From JBBWZH01 sp035544115 (GTDB lineage: Bacteria; Actinomycetota; Actinomycetes; Mycobacteriales; CADCTP01), in assembly GCA_963714145.1 (NCBI GenBank), contig OY970235.1, positions 8,804,001-8,868,000 on the forward strand: DNA of 64,000 nt. The letters are read 5' to 3'. The translations under genes were made by a program, and so were the position numbers. A model generated the notes under the pieces. It did no database searches. It saw only the letters and a list, made by a program, of their open reading frames with translations, and was not told the origin of the DNA. Below, one piece after another: positions 44,601 to 53,266 of this stretch; positions within the stretch are counted from its first letter, which is position 1; each line of letters begins with the position of its first letter.

Positions 44601-44764
44601 TGACCGAGCCGACCGCACCGGCGGTGGCCGAGAAGCACGTCCAGTGGGTGGACGACAAGGCCCTGCACTGGGGTCCGGACCTGCAATCCGCCGAGGTCGC
44701 GTACATCGCCTACCAGGCACCGGTGATGGTGGCCGTCCACGCCCAGGAGATGCTCCGTGGCTGA
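41645..44764 (+). CDS. Large conserved-type protein, function unknown (1039 residues)
   Basis: I do not recognise a characterised domain. The N-terminus TYAFLPWLRRGIANTI is followed by a globular, soluble sequence rich in Trp/Pro/Arg; a basic stretch near 540-580; and a well-kept C-terminal half with LLWREYPTDQRGSYFRQFWDP and VLVIRGDLLKRYPTAVIYAQ. No signal peptide, membrane helix or repeat is visible. GTG 41645 overlaps the previous stop in GTGA and the stop overlaps the next gene by 8 bp, so expression is coupled. The wording recalls conserved hypothetical proteins that travel with the two genes downstream. Confidence 0.82.
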   Translation: MTGPIGTYAFLPWLRRGIANTITAADGDTGVALRATVPVDLRITADQIGGGSTNQDIHRDVQLFGPGDITGLDGRAIFRREPRPGVTDFEPNYLPFVEFYDEDIPWRYTPAAPHATTRRLRPWLALVVLTEDEFTEAAAAAAGGPLPYVTVADLADFPPADELWAWAHVHVNRPLGTSAAQVVSDDAAAVLSRFDAVLAENPDFASARLMSPRRLAPNTGYHAFVMPTFETGRLAGLGLDPADAPSATTSAWAAYEGRPDGARFGYFHRWSFRTGTVGDFEYLVRLLQPRPVDPKVGQRDMDVLRPGPDLPAISDPALGGVLRLGGALRVPQSSLSPAEQVTAAKYENWDTPGPHPFQAALAGLINLADDYAAGDAADPDPLITPPLYGQWHALTNRLLQDPPTPPASNDNWVHELNLDPRFRVAAGFGTGVVQQNQEEYVAAAWAQVGAVLEANRRIRLAHLAREIARSWHDRHLAPRLAGEPGKIMALTAPVQSRVLAGGMTVAHRVATSAVGAAPTSAALRRITRPGGRLIRRLPFGKGQEPGRLLARLAAGEVTAARPKARPQGAGAMPDVLAKLAPILKQRGLLDRLGLLDDTARDPKAVDKLPRYANFTLRVPSKERGEPHKDDRDSPEATRFKDALRAALELQVATGRVSVQPVRDQLKIEDLAKVLLTGLHPDLTVPRRALAGLRIPARLRPLVVEQFKEAMAYPEIDVPMYKPLVDKNSELFLPNLNLIPPNSITLLETNQRFIEAYLVGLNHEFGRELLWREYPTDQRGSYFRQFWDPSAQLPVIGETPAQRRERLRDIPPLHLWSRGSQLGSHDNRELVPGTSEEEVVLVIRGDLLKRYPTAVIYAQRADWVRTGGGDIDPSAERVLVSLSPAEEAAPPPTKLRMPLYEAKVDPDIYFFGFDLTAAAARGESGAEPDDDPGWFFVIRERPGEPRFGFDIERDGALNVWNDLSWADVLPGDAAFVPVGSAAPTRTLTEPTAPAVAEKHVQWVDDKALHWGPDLQSAEVAYIAYQAPVMVAVHAQEMLRG

Positions 44765-47700
44765 CCTCGATCAGGCCTACGCCGCCGCCCGCAAGGCCGA
44801 GGAGCGGCTGGCCGGCGACCGCGCCGAGGTCGCCGCCGCCCGGGCCCGGCTGACCCGGCTGCGGGCGGCCCGGGCCGAGGCGGCCCGGCCGGTCAAGCCC
44901 GGCGACCCGACCGGCGCGGCGGCGCTGACGAAGCTGGACGAGCAGATCGCCGCGGCGGCGAAGGCGCTCGACAGCCGCCGGGACCGGGCCGGCAAGTCCG
45001 AGCAGGAGTTCCAGCAGGCCAACCGCAGGTTCGGCGAGCTGGCCGACCCGGTGAAGCAGGCCGGCCGGCTGGCTGGGAACACCCCGGTGCTGCTGTTGCC
45101 GGTCCGGATGGAGACCCGGTTCGCCGGCAGCGAGCTGCTGGTGCGGATCTACCCGGACCAGTGGGCGGTCGACTCGTTCGAGGAGCGGCTGTCCGACGTC
45201 GAGGTGGCCAGCGCCGCCCGGTTCTGGGCCGGCTGGTGGCGGGCCGGCGGCGACCCCGACCGCCGCCGCGCCGCCTGGCGCGGGCTGGTCGGCAGTCACG
45301 GCAGCGGCCGGGGCGGCTGGCTCACCCGGCAGTACCAGCCGACCAACCCGACCGCCGAGCCGGTCCGGACCAGCCCGGACGAGGTGATCCTGGTCGTGGC
45401 CAGCGCCGACCCGCTGCCGGCCGGGTCGCGGCCGGCGGCCGCCGCGTTCTGGGTGGCGGTCTGGCGGGCCGGCCCGGACCCGGACGCCGTCGAGGCCGCC
45501 CGGGCCGCGCTGGCGGGCACGCCGGGCGTCGACCCGGCGGCGGTCGAGAACATGCCGCCGGGCAACCTGGACGAGGCCGCCGCGGACCGGGCCACCGTCA
45601 CCGTCACCGTCGCGTTCCTCGACCTGCCCGCCCCGGCCCCGGACAGTACGAAGCTCACCTCGTGGACCCAGCCGGCCCGGGCCCGGGTGCTGCCGGACCG
45701 GTTCGTGCTGCTCGGCTTCTCCGGCGGCGCCCAGACCCTGCAGGTCACCGGCAAGCCGGTGCCGCCGACCCTGGTGGTCGGCCCGGACCCGGGCGCCGCG
45801 CCGGCCGACCAGCTCCGCGTCGAGAACGGCAAGCTGGTCGTCCCGCCCGAACTGCAGTGGATGATCGACTTCGAGCAGGCGGTCGAGGTCGGGATGGGCT
45901 TCCGGATCAAGCTCACCGCGCCGACCGCCGGCGGCTTCGACCGGCTGTTCACGATCGGCCTGCGGGTCGGCGCCAAGCCCGAGGAGTCCCAGCAGGAGCT
46001 GGAACTGCTGCTGGCACACCACCACCACAGCCGGCCCGGGCTCGCGCTGATCCCGCAGGGCACCCCGACCAACAACACCGAGCAGGCCGGCGCCGGCTTC
46101 GACCGCGTCGACGACGCGGATGCCTCGTACGACTGGTGGTTCGGCGCCGGCACCGGGCTGGCCGACCGGCCCGACTGGGCCACCAAGCAGGACGGGCAGT
46201 GGCTGGCCGAGACGCTCGGCATCGACCCGGCGCTGCTGGCCACCGTGCCCGGCGCGGCCGGCACCGACCAGGCCGAGGCGCGCGCCGCGAACGTGGCGCT
46301 CTGGCCGGCCACCTGGGGCTACTTCCTGGACTCGATGATGCATCCAGGGCTGACCGACGCGACCGTCGAGGCGACCCGGGCGTTCTGCACCGGCTACGTC
46401 AGCGGCCGCGGCCTGGTGCCGGCGCTGCGGATCGGCCGCCAGCCGTACGGCATCCTGCCCGCGACCAGGCTGTCCAAGCTGCAACCCGGCGGCACGCCCG
46501 GCACCCCGGACGTCAAGTTCCGCCAGGGCCTGCTGAACCTGCTGCGCAAGCTGGCCGACAGCTGGCAGCCGCTGGCCGCGGCGGCACCGCACGTCCGGTC
46601 GGCCGGCGACCCGCACCAGATCCTGTTGGACGTGCTCGGCCTGCACCCGGCCTCGGTCGAGTTCCACCAGCGGTACGCCGAGGCCGTGGACGACCTGTTC
46701 AACCGGCTGGTCTTCGACGAGGTCGGCCCCGACCTGCTGGCCGCCGTGCAGGCGTTGTTCGCGATCGGCGCCGCCCGCGGGCTGCTGGCCGACCTCGGCT
46801 GGACCGGGGCCGATCCGGAGATCCTCGGCAAGGTCTTCCACGGCAGCCAGCACAGGCTGGCCGGCCCGCTGATCGACGACCGGCCGCTGTCGGAGACCGA
46901 GCCGGTCCGGGCGTACACCGACAGCGGCGCGAACTACCTGCGCTGGCTGGCCGAGGCGGCCCGCAGCTCGCTGGACACGCTGCGCCGGGAGCAGGGCTTC
47001 ACCGCCAACCGCAAGCCGACCGCGCTGCTCTACCTGCTGCTGCGGCACGCGCTGCTGCTGTCCTGGTGGGACACCAGCCTGCGGTGGCGGCGGGCGGCCG
47101 GCGTGCTGGACGACACCGGCCTGCAGGCGGCCCGCCGGGAAGGCTCGTTCGTGCACGTCAAGCCGAAGGGGGCCAGCGAGAGCCGGTTCCAGCCGCTGTA
47201 CTCGGCCGAGCGCCGGGTCACCGGCGACGATCGGATGACGCTGGCCGACTTCATCCCGCACCGGCTGGCCGACCCGCCGGCCCGGCACCTGGCCGAGGTC
47301 ATCGACGCGATCGACCGGCTCTCCGGGGTGCCGACCGCGCGGCTGGAGCGGGTGCTCGCCGAGCACCTGGACTGCGCCAGCTACCGGCTGGACGCCTGGC
47401 GGCTCGGCTTCGTCCACCAGCGGCTGCTGGAACTGCGCGAGGTCGCGGACGGGACGGCCGCCAAGCGGCGGGGCATCCACCTCGGCGCGTACGGCTGGCT
47501 GGAGAACGTCCGGCCGGACCCGGGCCGGTTGGTCCGGTTCCGCCCGCCGGCGCCGCTCGACAAGACCTTCGACGACCCGGCCGACCCGCCGTTGATGCGG
47601 GACCCGGCCAGCGGCGGCTTCGTGCACGCCCCGTCGCTGAACCACGCGGCCACCGCGGCCGTGCTGCGCAGCGGCTACCTGGCCAACGCCACCCCGGCGC

Positions 47701-50198
47701 AGCCGGACCTGATGGCGGTGAACATCAGCTCGGAGCGGATGCGGCTGGCGCTGACCGTGGTGCAGGGCATCCGGCACGGGCAGACCCTCGACGCGCTGCT
47801 CGGCTACCGGCTGGAGCGCGGCCTGCACGACCGGCACGGGCTGGCCGAGGTGGACCGGTTCATCCACCACCTGCGGCTGGCGTTCCCGTCCCCGGGCGAC
47901 CGGGACGGGCGGCTGGTGCTGGCCGGCCTGGACCTGGTCACCCAGGTCAACCGCACCGGCAACCGGCACTACCCCTTCGGCCGGCTCGACCTGCCGGCCG
48001 CGTCCAGCGCCGAGGCCACCGCGATCGACCTGGAGGTGGCCCGGCTGCTCGACCTGCACGACGCGGTGGCCGACCTGGCCCTGGCCGAGGGCGTGCACCA
48101 GGCCGTGCTGGGCAACCCGGACCGGGCCGCCGCCACCCTGGACGCCTACGGCAAGGGCGGGTTCCCGCCGGAGCCGGCGGTGCTGGAGACGCCCCGGTCC
48201 GGCCGCAGCCTGACCCACCGGTTCGGGCTGCACCTGCGCCCGGGCCTGGACCACACCGTGTCGCCGGTGCCGAGCCTCGCCATGACCCCGCGAGCCACCG
48301 CGGAACCCGCGGTCAACCACTTCCTGGCCCAGACCCTGCCGCCGCCGGCGGACGTCCGGGTGCGGGTCAGCTGGCTGGACCGGGCCGGGGCCGGGCACGA
48401 CCGGGTGGTCTCGCAGGCCGAGGTCGGGCTGCAGCCGATCGACCTGCTGCATGTCCTGCACCTGGGCGGCCAGGCGATGGCCGAGCTGGACGAGCGGATC
48501 CTGCGGCTGGTGGAGACCACCGAGGCGCTGCCGCCGGACGTGGCGGCCACCGTGACCATCCACTACACCTCGCCGTTGACCGGCGCGCTCACCTTCTTCC
48601 AGGTGGCCGCGCTGGTGGCGCAGCTGCGGTCGGTGCTGACCGGGTCCCGGCCGCTGCGGGCCACCGACGCGGTGCTGCCCAGCGCCGGCCGCCGCGGGCT
48701 GGACGAGGCCGCCGCGCAGGCGGACCGGGCCCGGCCGGCCGCCGTGCTGGCCGCGCTGACCACCCAGCAGGCCGCCGGCACCGACCTGCTGGCCGACCTG
48801 GACGGCCTGCTCGCCGACCCGGTCGCGCACCGCGGCACCCTGCTGTCCACAGTGGACGATCTGGTCGACGCGGCGATCGCGGTGCTGCGCCGGGCCGGCG
48901 AGTTCGGGCTGCCGAGCAGCGGCTGGGGCGACATCACCGAACGCCGGCTCGGGCTGTTCAACCAGGTTCTGTCCACAGTGGACGAGACGGCCGACCGGTG
49001 GGACCGCAAGCTCGCCGACGCCGACGCGCAACTCGCCATCGACGACAGCCTGCCGGTCACCGCCACCGACGAGGAACGCAACCGGGTGCTGCTGCTGGCC
49101 GAGCGGGCGCTGAGCACCGCCCGGACCGACCCGCTGCCACCGGCCACCGGCTACCGGTCCATTGTGGACGGCAAGCGGGCCGGGTTCGCCGCGAAACTGG
49201 CCGCGCTGCGGGCGGTGCGGCCCGGCGCCGCGACGCTGCCGGGTGCGCTGGCCACCGTCACCGGGCTGCTGCCGCTGACCGACTTCGACGCCGCCCCGCT
49301 CGACCTGACCGCGGTCGGCGACGGGGTGGTAGAGCTGGCCGGCTATCTGCGGTCCCGGATCGCCGCCTCGGTCACCGCGGCCGGCACCCGGATCGCCGCC
49401 GGCACCGCGGCGCTGGCCGACCATGACGCCGCCGGGCCCGGCCAGCCCCGGGTGGACGCGATCGTCGCGGCCACCAAGGCGATGCTCGGCGAGGACGCGC
49501 TGGTGGTGCCCGAGGTGGTGCTGCCACCCGAGCTGGCCGCCGAGTGGGCCGCCGCGATGTCCTGGAGCCGCACCGGCCAGCTCACCGCGCACCTGGCCGC
49601 GACCCGGCAGTTCCCGGTCGAGGACTGGCTGCACGGGGTGGCCCGGGTGCGGGACAAGGTGCACGGCTTCGAGCAGGCGACGCTGCTGGCCGGCGCGCTC
49701 GGCCGGGCGGAGCCGGAGCTCTGGCCGATCCAGTTGCCGCACGCCGAGGAGCCCTGGCTCGCCCTGGAGTTGCCGCCGGGTGGCACGGTGCCCGGCGACC
49801 GGGTCCTCTACACCGCGCACTACCCGACCGCGTTCGACCCGTCCGCCCCGGTCTGCGGCCTGCTGCTGGACGAGTGGGGCGAAACGATCCCGGGCGACAC
49901 CGAGACCACCGGGCTGGCCTTCCACCACGACTCGCCGGATGCCGAGGCGCCGCAGGCGATGCTGCTGGTCGTCCCGCCCGAGCCGGTCGAGGGCTGGCGC
50001 TGGGACGACCTGGTCGGCACCCTGCACGAGACGCTCGACCTGGCCCGGTCCCGGGCGATCGAGCCGGAGCAGGTGGACAGCACCCCGGCGGCGGAGTTCC
50101 TGCCGGCCACGGTGATGTCCGCGACGGTGGCCGGCATCTCGATCGCGACCAACCTCGCCGTCAACAACGGTGTGCTGCGCGCCCTCGGAGGCGACTGA
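44757..50198 (+). CDS. Giant protein with N-terminal coiled coil, function unknown (1813 residues)
   Basis: Residues 1-95 are an Ala/Arg/Glu-rich coiled coil. The body opens with LLPVRMETRFAGSELLVRIYPDQWAVDSFE, a segment I recall from large hypothetical proteins in several phyla. The protein is soluble, with no signal peptide or membrane helix, and no catalytic motif is evident. Helical stretches recur near 1450-1650. GTG 44757 has AGGAG seven bases upstream and lies inside the end of the preceding gene. Its stop shares a base with the next ATG (TGATG). Size and coupling suggest a structural component of a complex made with its two neighbours; this is inference. Confidence 0.82.
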   Translation: MADLDQAYAAARKAEERLAGDRAEVAAARARLTRLRAARAEAARPVKPGDPTGAAALTKLDEQIAAAAKALDSRRDRAGKSEQEFQQANRRFGELADPVKQAGRLAGNTPVLLLPVRMETRFAGSELLVRIYPDQWAVDSFEERLSDVEVASAARFWAGWWRAGGDPDRRRAAWRGLVGSHGSGRGGWLTRQYQPTNPTAEPVRTSPDEVILVVASADPLPAGSRPAAAAFWVAVWRAGPDPDAVEAARAALAGTPGVDPAAVENMPPGNLDEAAADRATVTVTVAFLDLPAPAPDSTKLTSWTQPARARVLPDRFVLLGFSGGAQTLQVTGKPVPPTLVVGPDPGAAPADQLRVENGKLVVPPELQWMIDFEQAVEVGMGFRIKLTAPTAGGFDRLFTIGLRVGAKPEESQQELELLLAHHHHSRPGLALIPQGTPTNNTEQAGAGFDRVDDADASYDWWFGAGTGLADRPDWATKQDGQWLAETLGIDPALLATVPGAAGTDQAEARAANVALWPATWGYFLDSMMHPGLTDATVEATRAFCTGYVSGRGLVPALRIGRQPYGILPATRLSKLQPGGTPGTPDVKFRQGLLNLLRKLADSWQPLAAAAPHVRSAGDPHQILLDVLGLHPASVEFHQRYAEAVDDLFNRLVFDEVGPDLLAAVQALFAIGAARGLLADLGWTGADPEILGKVFHGSQHRLAGPLIDDRPLSETEPVRAYTDSGANYLRWLAEAARSSLDTLRREQGFTANRKPTALLYLLLRHALLLSWWDTSLRWRRAAGVLDDTGLQAARREGSFVHVKPKGASESRFQPLYSAERRVTGDDRMTLADFIPHRLADPPARHLAEVIDAIDRLSGVPTARLERVLAEHLDCASYRLDAWRLGFVHQRLLELREVADGTAAKRRGIHLGAYGWLENVRPDPGRLVRFRPPAPLDKTFDDPADPPLMRDPASGGFVHAPSLNHAATAAVLRSGYLANATPAQPDLMAVNISSERMRLALTVVQGIRHGQTLDALLGYRLERGLHDRHGLAEVDRFIHHLRLAFPSPGDRDGRLVLAGLDLVTQVNRTGNRHYPFGRLDLPAASSAEATAIDLEVARLLDLHDAVADLALAEGVHQAVLGNPDRAAATLDAYGKGGFPPEPAVLETPRSGRSLTHRFGLHLRPGLDHTVSPVPSLAMTPRATAEPAVNHFLAQTLPPPADVRVRVSWLDRAGAGHDRVVSQAEVGLQPIDLLHVLHLGGQAMAELDERILRLVETTEALPPDVAATVTIHYTSPLTGALTFFQVAALVAQLRSVLTGSRPLRATDAVLPSAGRRGLDEAAAQADRARPAAVLAALTTQQAAGTDLLADLDGLLADPVAHRGTLLSTVDDLVDAAIAVLRRAGEFGLPSSGWGDITERRLGLFNQVLSTVDETADRWDRKLADADAQLAIDDSLPVTATDEERNRVLLLAERALSTARTDPLPPATGYRSIVDGKRAGFAAKLAALRAVRPGAATLPGALATVTGLLPLTDFDAAPLDLTAVGDGVVELAGYLRSRIAASVTAAGTRIAAGTAALADHDAAGPGQPRVDAIVAATKAMLGEDALVVPEVVLPPELAAEWAAAMSWSRTGQLTAHLAATRQFPVEDWLHGVARVRDKVHGFEQATLLAGALGRAEPELWPIQLPHAEEPWLALELPPGGTVPGDRVLYTAHYPTAFDPSAPVCGLLLDEWGETIPGDTETTGLAFHHDSPDAEAPQAMLLVVPPEPVEGWRWDDLVGTLHETLDLARSRAIEPEQVDSTPAAEFLPATVMSATVAGISIATNLAVNNGVLRALGGD

Positions 50199-52012
50199 TG
50201 GCTGACCTGGTCGACATCCCGAGCATGGTCGAGGCGCTGACCGCGCGGCAGTTCCCGACCGTCACCATCTGGAACCGGCTGGAGGGCCGGCCCCGCTCCG
50301 TCGACTTCGGCCGGGCGCTGCGCGCCGAGGTGCGCGACGCGCTCTGGCTGCTGACCCGGCAGTGGCAGCTCGGTGAGTTCGAGGGCGACGACGCCGGCAC
50401 CCCGGTGCTGGCCCAGTTCCAGCTCGCCCGGTCCACAGTGGACGGGTACCAGCCGCGGGACGGTGCGCTGGCCAGCCTGGACGGTGACGTGCCGCTGGAG
50501 GCGGTGGTCGAGCGCCGGCCGGTGTCCGCGGCGCTGGCGAACGGCGGGCTCGGGCTGGTCGACGTCCGGCTGGCGCTCGGCCGGCGGTTCCTCAAGCTGG
50601 TCCCGGGCGTCTATCACGGCGCGTTCATCGGCCGGTACGGCTTCCCGCTGCCGGACCCGGACGACCCGGCCGACACCGAGCGGGTCGCCCACCTGGAGGT
50701 CTGGTCGACGCTGCAGGCGCTGGCCGGCCGGGCCCTGGACGGCTACCGGCTCTACCGCTACCTCACCGACGACGCCACCCACCGGCCCTGGGACGGCATC
50801 ACCGTGCTGGACGCGGACAAACCGGTGCTCACCGCCGCCGCTGCCGCGTTCCGGGGCTGGGCCGACGGGCTGTTCGAGCAGCCGGACCAGACGCCCGCCT
50901 GGGACCCGACCCGGCTGGAGCACCGGTTCGCGCTCAGCGCCACCGTCGCGGACGGCCGCAAGCGACTGGTCGCCGAGGAGTACCCGGGCGGCCACCTGGA
51001 CTGGACCGCGGTGTCCATCGACCCGGCCGGCGCCCGCGGTTCCGGCGCGCTGGCCGACCCGACCACCGTGCTGCCCACCCGCACCCGGTTCAACGGCATG
51101 CCCGACCCGCGCTGGTGGGCGTTCGAGGACGGCCGCACCAACCTCGGCGACATCAGCGCCGACACCACCGACCTGGCCCGGCTGCTGTTCGTCGAGTTCG
51201 CCCTGGTCTACGCGAACGACTGGTACACGATCCCGGTCGACCTACCGGTCGGCACGCTGGCCCGGGTCGAGGGGCTGGCGGTCACCAACGTCTTCGGCGA
51301 GCGGCGCTGGATCGAGCCGGCCGCCCGCGGCCTGGACGACAACTGGCAGCGCTGGGCCATGTTCACGCTCGACATCGCCGGCACCGCCCCGGAACCCGCC
51401 GACACCTCGCTGCTGCTGCTGCCGGCGCTGCCGCAGACCACCGAGGGCCAGCCGCTGGAGGACGTCCTGCTGCTCCGGGACGAGGTCGGCAACCTGGTCT
51501 GGGGGGTCGAGCGGACCGTCCCGCTGGCGACCGGGGTGGGCCGCCGCGGCGCCGAGACCGCGCACGAGTCGCTGGCGCACCGCACCCGGCTGGTCGGCGC
51601 CGACCCGGTCGACCCGCCCGCGCCGGCCGCGCCCATCGCGTACCAGGTGATGACCACCGTCCCGGAGAACTGGATCCCGTTCGTCCCCATGCATGTCCCC
51701 GGCGACAACCGGGAGACCCAGCTGCAGCGGGCCGCGCTGCCCCGGCTGATCGAGGGCGACCCGAACCCGCCGGACCGGGTCCGCCCCCGCACCACCCTGC
51801 TCCGCGAGGGCCTGCCGACGCAGGGCTACGTCGTGCACGAGGACGAGGTCACCCGCGCCGGCACCCAGGTCGCCGTCGCCTTCCAACGCACCCGCTCCCG
51901 CACCGGCCGGCCCACCCTCTGGCTGGCCACCCGGCGCGAGACCGGCCGCGGTGAATCCAGCGCCGCCCTCAGCTTCGACCAGATCGTGCCAACCCCGCCA
52001 CCAACCCCCTGA
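50198..52012 (+). CDS. Conserved-type protein, function unknown (604 residues)
   Basis: The N-terminus TIWNRLEGRPRSVDFGRALRAEVRDALWLLTRQWQLGEFEGDDAG is strikingly ordered and I recall it from unnamed proteins that sit beside homologues of the preceding gene. The rest is globular with WWAFEDGRTNLGDISADTTDLARLLFVEFALVYANDWY near 300-340. No signal peptide or membrane helix. ATG 50198 is preceded by GGAGG seven bases upstream and overlaps the previous stop by one base. It is the last gene of the operon; a convergent phosphatase gene follows after 106 bp. Confidence 0.82.
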   Translation: MADLVDIPSMVEALTARQFPTVTIWNRLEGRPRSVDFGRALRAEVRDALWLLTRQWQLGEFEGDDAGTPVLAQFQLARSTVDGYQPRDGALASLDGDVPLEAVVERRPVSAALANGGLGLVDVRLALGRRFLKLVPGVYHGAFIGRYGFPLPDPDDPADTERVAHLEVWSTLQALAGRALDGYRLYRYLTDDATHRPWDGITVLDADKPVLTAAAAAFRGWADGLFEQPDQTPAWDPTRLEHRFALSATVADGRKRLVAEEYPGGHLDWTAVSIDPAGARGSGALADPTTVLPTRTRFNGMPDPRWWAFEDGRTNLGDISADTTDLARLLFVEFALVYANDWYTIPVDLPVGTLARVEGLAVTNVFGERRWIEPAARGLDDNWQRWAMFTLDIAGTAPEPADTSLLLLPALPQTTEGQPLEDVLLLRDEVGNLVWGVERTVPLATGVGRRGAETAHESLAHRTRLVGADPVDPPAPAAPIAYQVMTTVPENWIPFVPMHVPGDNRETQLQRAALPRLIEGDPNPPDRVRPRTTLLREGLPTQGYVVHEDEVTRAGTQVAVAFQRTRSRTGRPTLWLATRRETGRGESSAALSFDQIVPTPPPTP

Positions 52013-52118
52013 CCCCGGCCACCAGCCGGCGCGGCAGCTCGGCGAGGCCGAGGCGTCCCAGCTGATCCACCGCCGGCAACGGCAGACCGGCCGGGGTGGC
52101 TGGGCATCCCGCCGGCCG

Positions 52119-53165
52119 CTAGACCAGGTGGGGGTGGTCCTCCTTGCGGGGGTGCGGTGGTGCCGGGCTCGGCCGGGGGTGTGCGCCCGGGGCGGCGGCC
52201 TGGCGGGAGGCGCGGCGGGCCAGCACCAGCGGCAGCGCGGTGAACGCGGCCACCGCGGGCAGCCGCGCGGCGAGGTCGGCCGCCGTCAGCCGGGGTGCCG
52301 ACCGGGCCCGGACCGGCATCCGGAGGCAGACCGAGAACGCGACCGCGACCAGGGCGACCGCGGCGACGGCGTCCAGCCAGTAGTGGTTGGCGGTGCTGAC
52401 CACGACCAGCGTGGTGATCACTGGGTACCCGAGCCAGGCGTACCGCAGGCGGCTGCGGCTGCCGCGGATCAGCACGAGCGCCACCACCAGCGCCCAGCCG
52501 ACGTGCAGCGACGGCATCGCGGCGAACTGGTTGGAGATCTTGTCGGTGGCCGGCGTGCCGTAGACGGCCGGGCCCAACCAGGCGGCGGTGTCGATCATCT
52601 TCAGGTCGCTCAGCCGGGGTGGCGCCAGCGGGAAGTTGACGTGCACGATCAATGCCGCCGCGGTCACGGCGGCCAGCATCCGGCGGCCGAGCAGGTAGTC
52701 GGCCGGGCGGCGGATGTACATCCAGACCAGGAACACGGCCGCCGCCGGGAAGTGCACGTACGCGTAGAAGACGTTGGCGGCCCGGACCAGGGTGTCCGAA
52801 TGCAGTAGCAGATCCTGCACGGACTTCTCGGTGGGCAGGTGCAACCAGCGCTCGAAGCCCCAGACCCGGTCGGCGTTGCGGTCGGCCAGCCCGACCCGGC
52901 CGGCGGCGGCGGCGCGGCCCAGCTTGTAGCCCACGAACAGCAGCGCCACCAGGGCGATCTCGCGTAGCGGGCGGGGCCGGGGCACCGCCTTGACCGGCTC
53001 GGCTGCCCGCCGGGACGCCTGAGCGGCTTCCGTCCCGGGCCGGGTAGTTCGGTCGCTCAACGCTGTTCCGGTCGCCCCGGCCGGGCGGCAACCGCCGCTG
53101 ACCACGGTCAGGCGGGGGCGGCGTGAACCGTCGTCCCCGGGACGAGGTGATAACAGCGACGACAC
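52119..53165 (-). CDS. PAP2/Aur1-like membrane phosphatase or phosphotransferase
   Basis: A 348-residue membrane protein with about six helices. AAMPSLHVGWAL and STANHYWLDAV are the C2 and C3 motifs of the PAP2 superfamily in the form seen in Aur1-like (inositol-phosphorylceramide synthase-like) members. It likely acts on a lipid phosphate at the outer membrane face. The open frame reaches GTG 53222, but GTG 53165 has GGGAG with a 6-7 base spacer and leaves room for a promoter, so it is preferred. It diverges from a TetR gene that may control it. The tail is His/Pro/Arg-rich. Confidence 0.8.
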   Translation of the reverse strand: MSSLLSPRPGDDGSRRPRLTVVSGGCRPAGATGTALSDRTTRPGTEAAQASRRAAEPVKAVPRPRPLREIALVALLFVGYKLGRAAAAGRVGLADRNADRVWGFERWLHLPTEKSVQDLLLHSDTLVRAANVFYAYVHFPAAAVFLVWMYIRRPADYLLGRRMLAAVTAAALIVHVNFPLAPPRLSDLKMIDTAAWLGPAVYGTPATDKISNQFAAMPSLHVGWALVVALVLIRGSRSRLRYAWLGYPVITTLVVVSTANHYWLDAVAAVALVAVAFSVCLRMPVRARSAPRLTAADLAARLPAVAAFTALPLVLARRASRQAAAPGAHPRPSPAPPHPRKEDHPHLV

Positions 53166-53266
53166 GAACAGCTCCCGACCGTAAGCGGAGGTGGCTCCTC
53201 CGCCGAGCGGGAAGGCTAACACGGAAGTTGAGACCCCACCTCCGCTTTAACTGATACTGTGGCGTT
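53166..53266. promoter_or_regulatory. Divergent promoter with 12-bp inverted arms
   Basis: AAGCGGAGGTGG (53183-53194) and CCACCTCCGCTT (53236-53247) are perfect inverted copies. For the TetR gene, TTGAGA (53228-53233) and GATACT (53253-53258) form a promoter with a 19-base spacer that contains the right arm. The start site would fall about 2 bp before the ATG, so the message is probably leaderless. The left arm is 18-29 bp upstream of the phosphatase start. The arms are likely TetR operators. Confidence 0.6.

Noticed and set aside
40685..44740. Minus-strand open frame of 1351 codons
   Set aside because: Antisense shadow of the large proteins on the plus strand; composition is typical of reverse-complement high-G+C codons.
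44184..50027. Minus-strand open frame of 1947 codons, longer than the gene opposite
   Set aside because: Val/Arg/Gly/Gln-rich with no order; the plus-strand frame has ordered segments, a Shine-Dalgarno and coupled overlaps.
53166..53222. Longer PAP2 protein from GTG 53222
   Set aside because: It would place the start 44 bp from the TetR start and inside the paired arms; GTG 53165 has a better ribosome-binding site.
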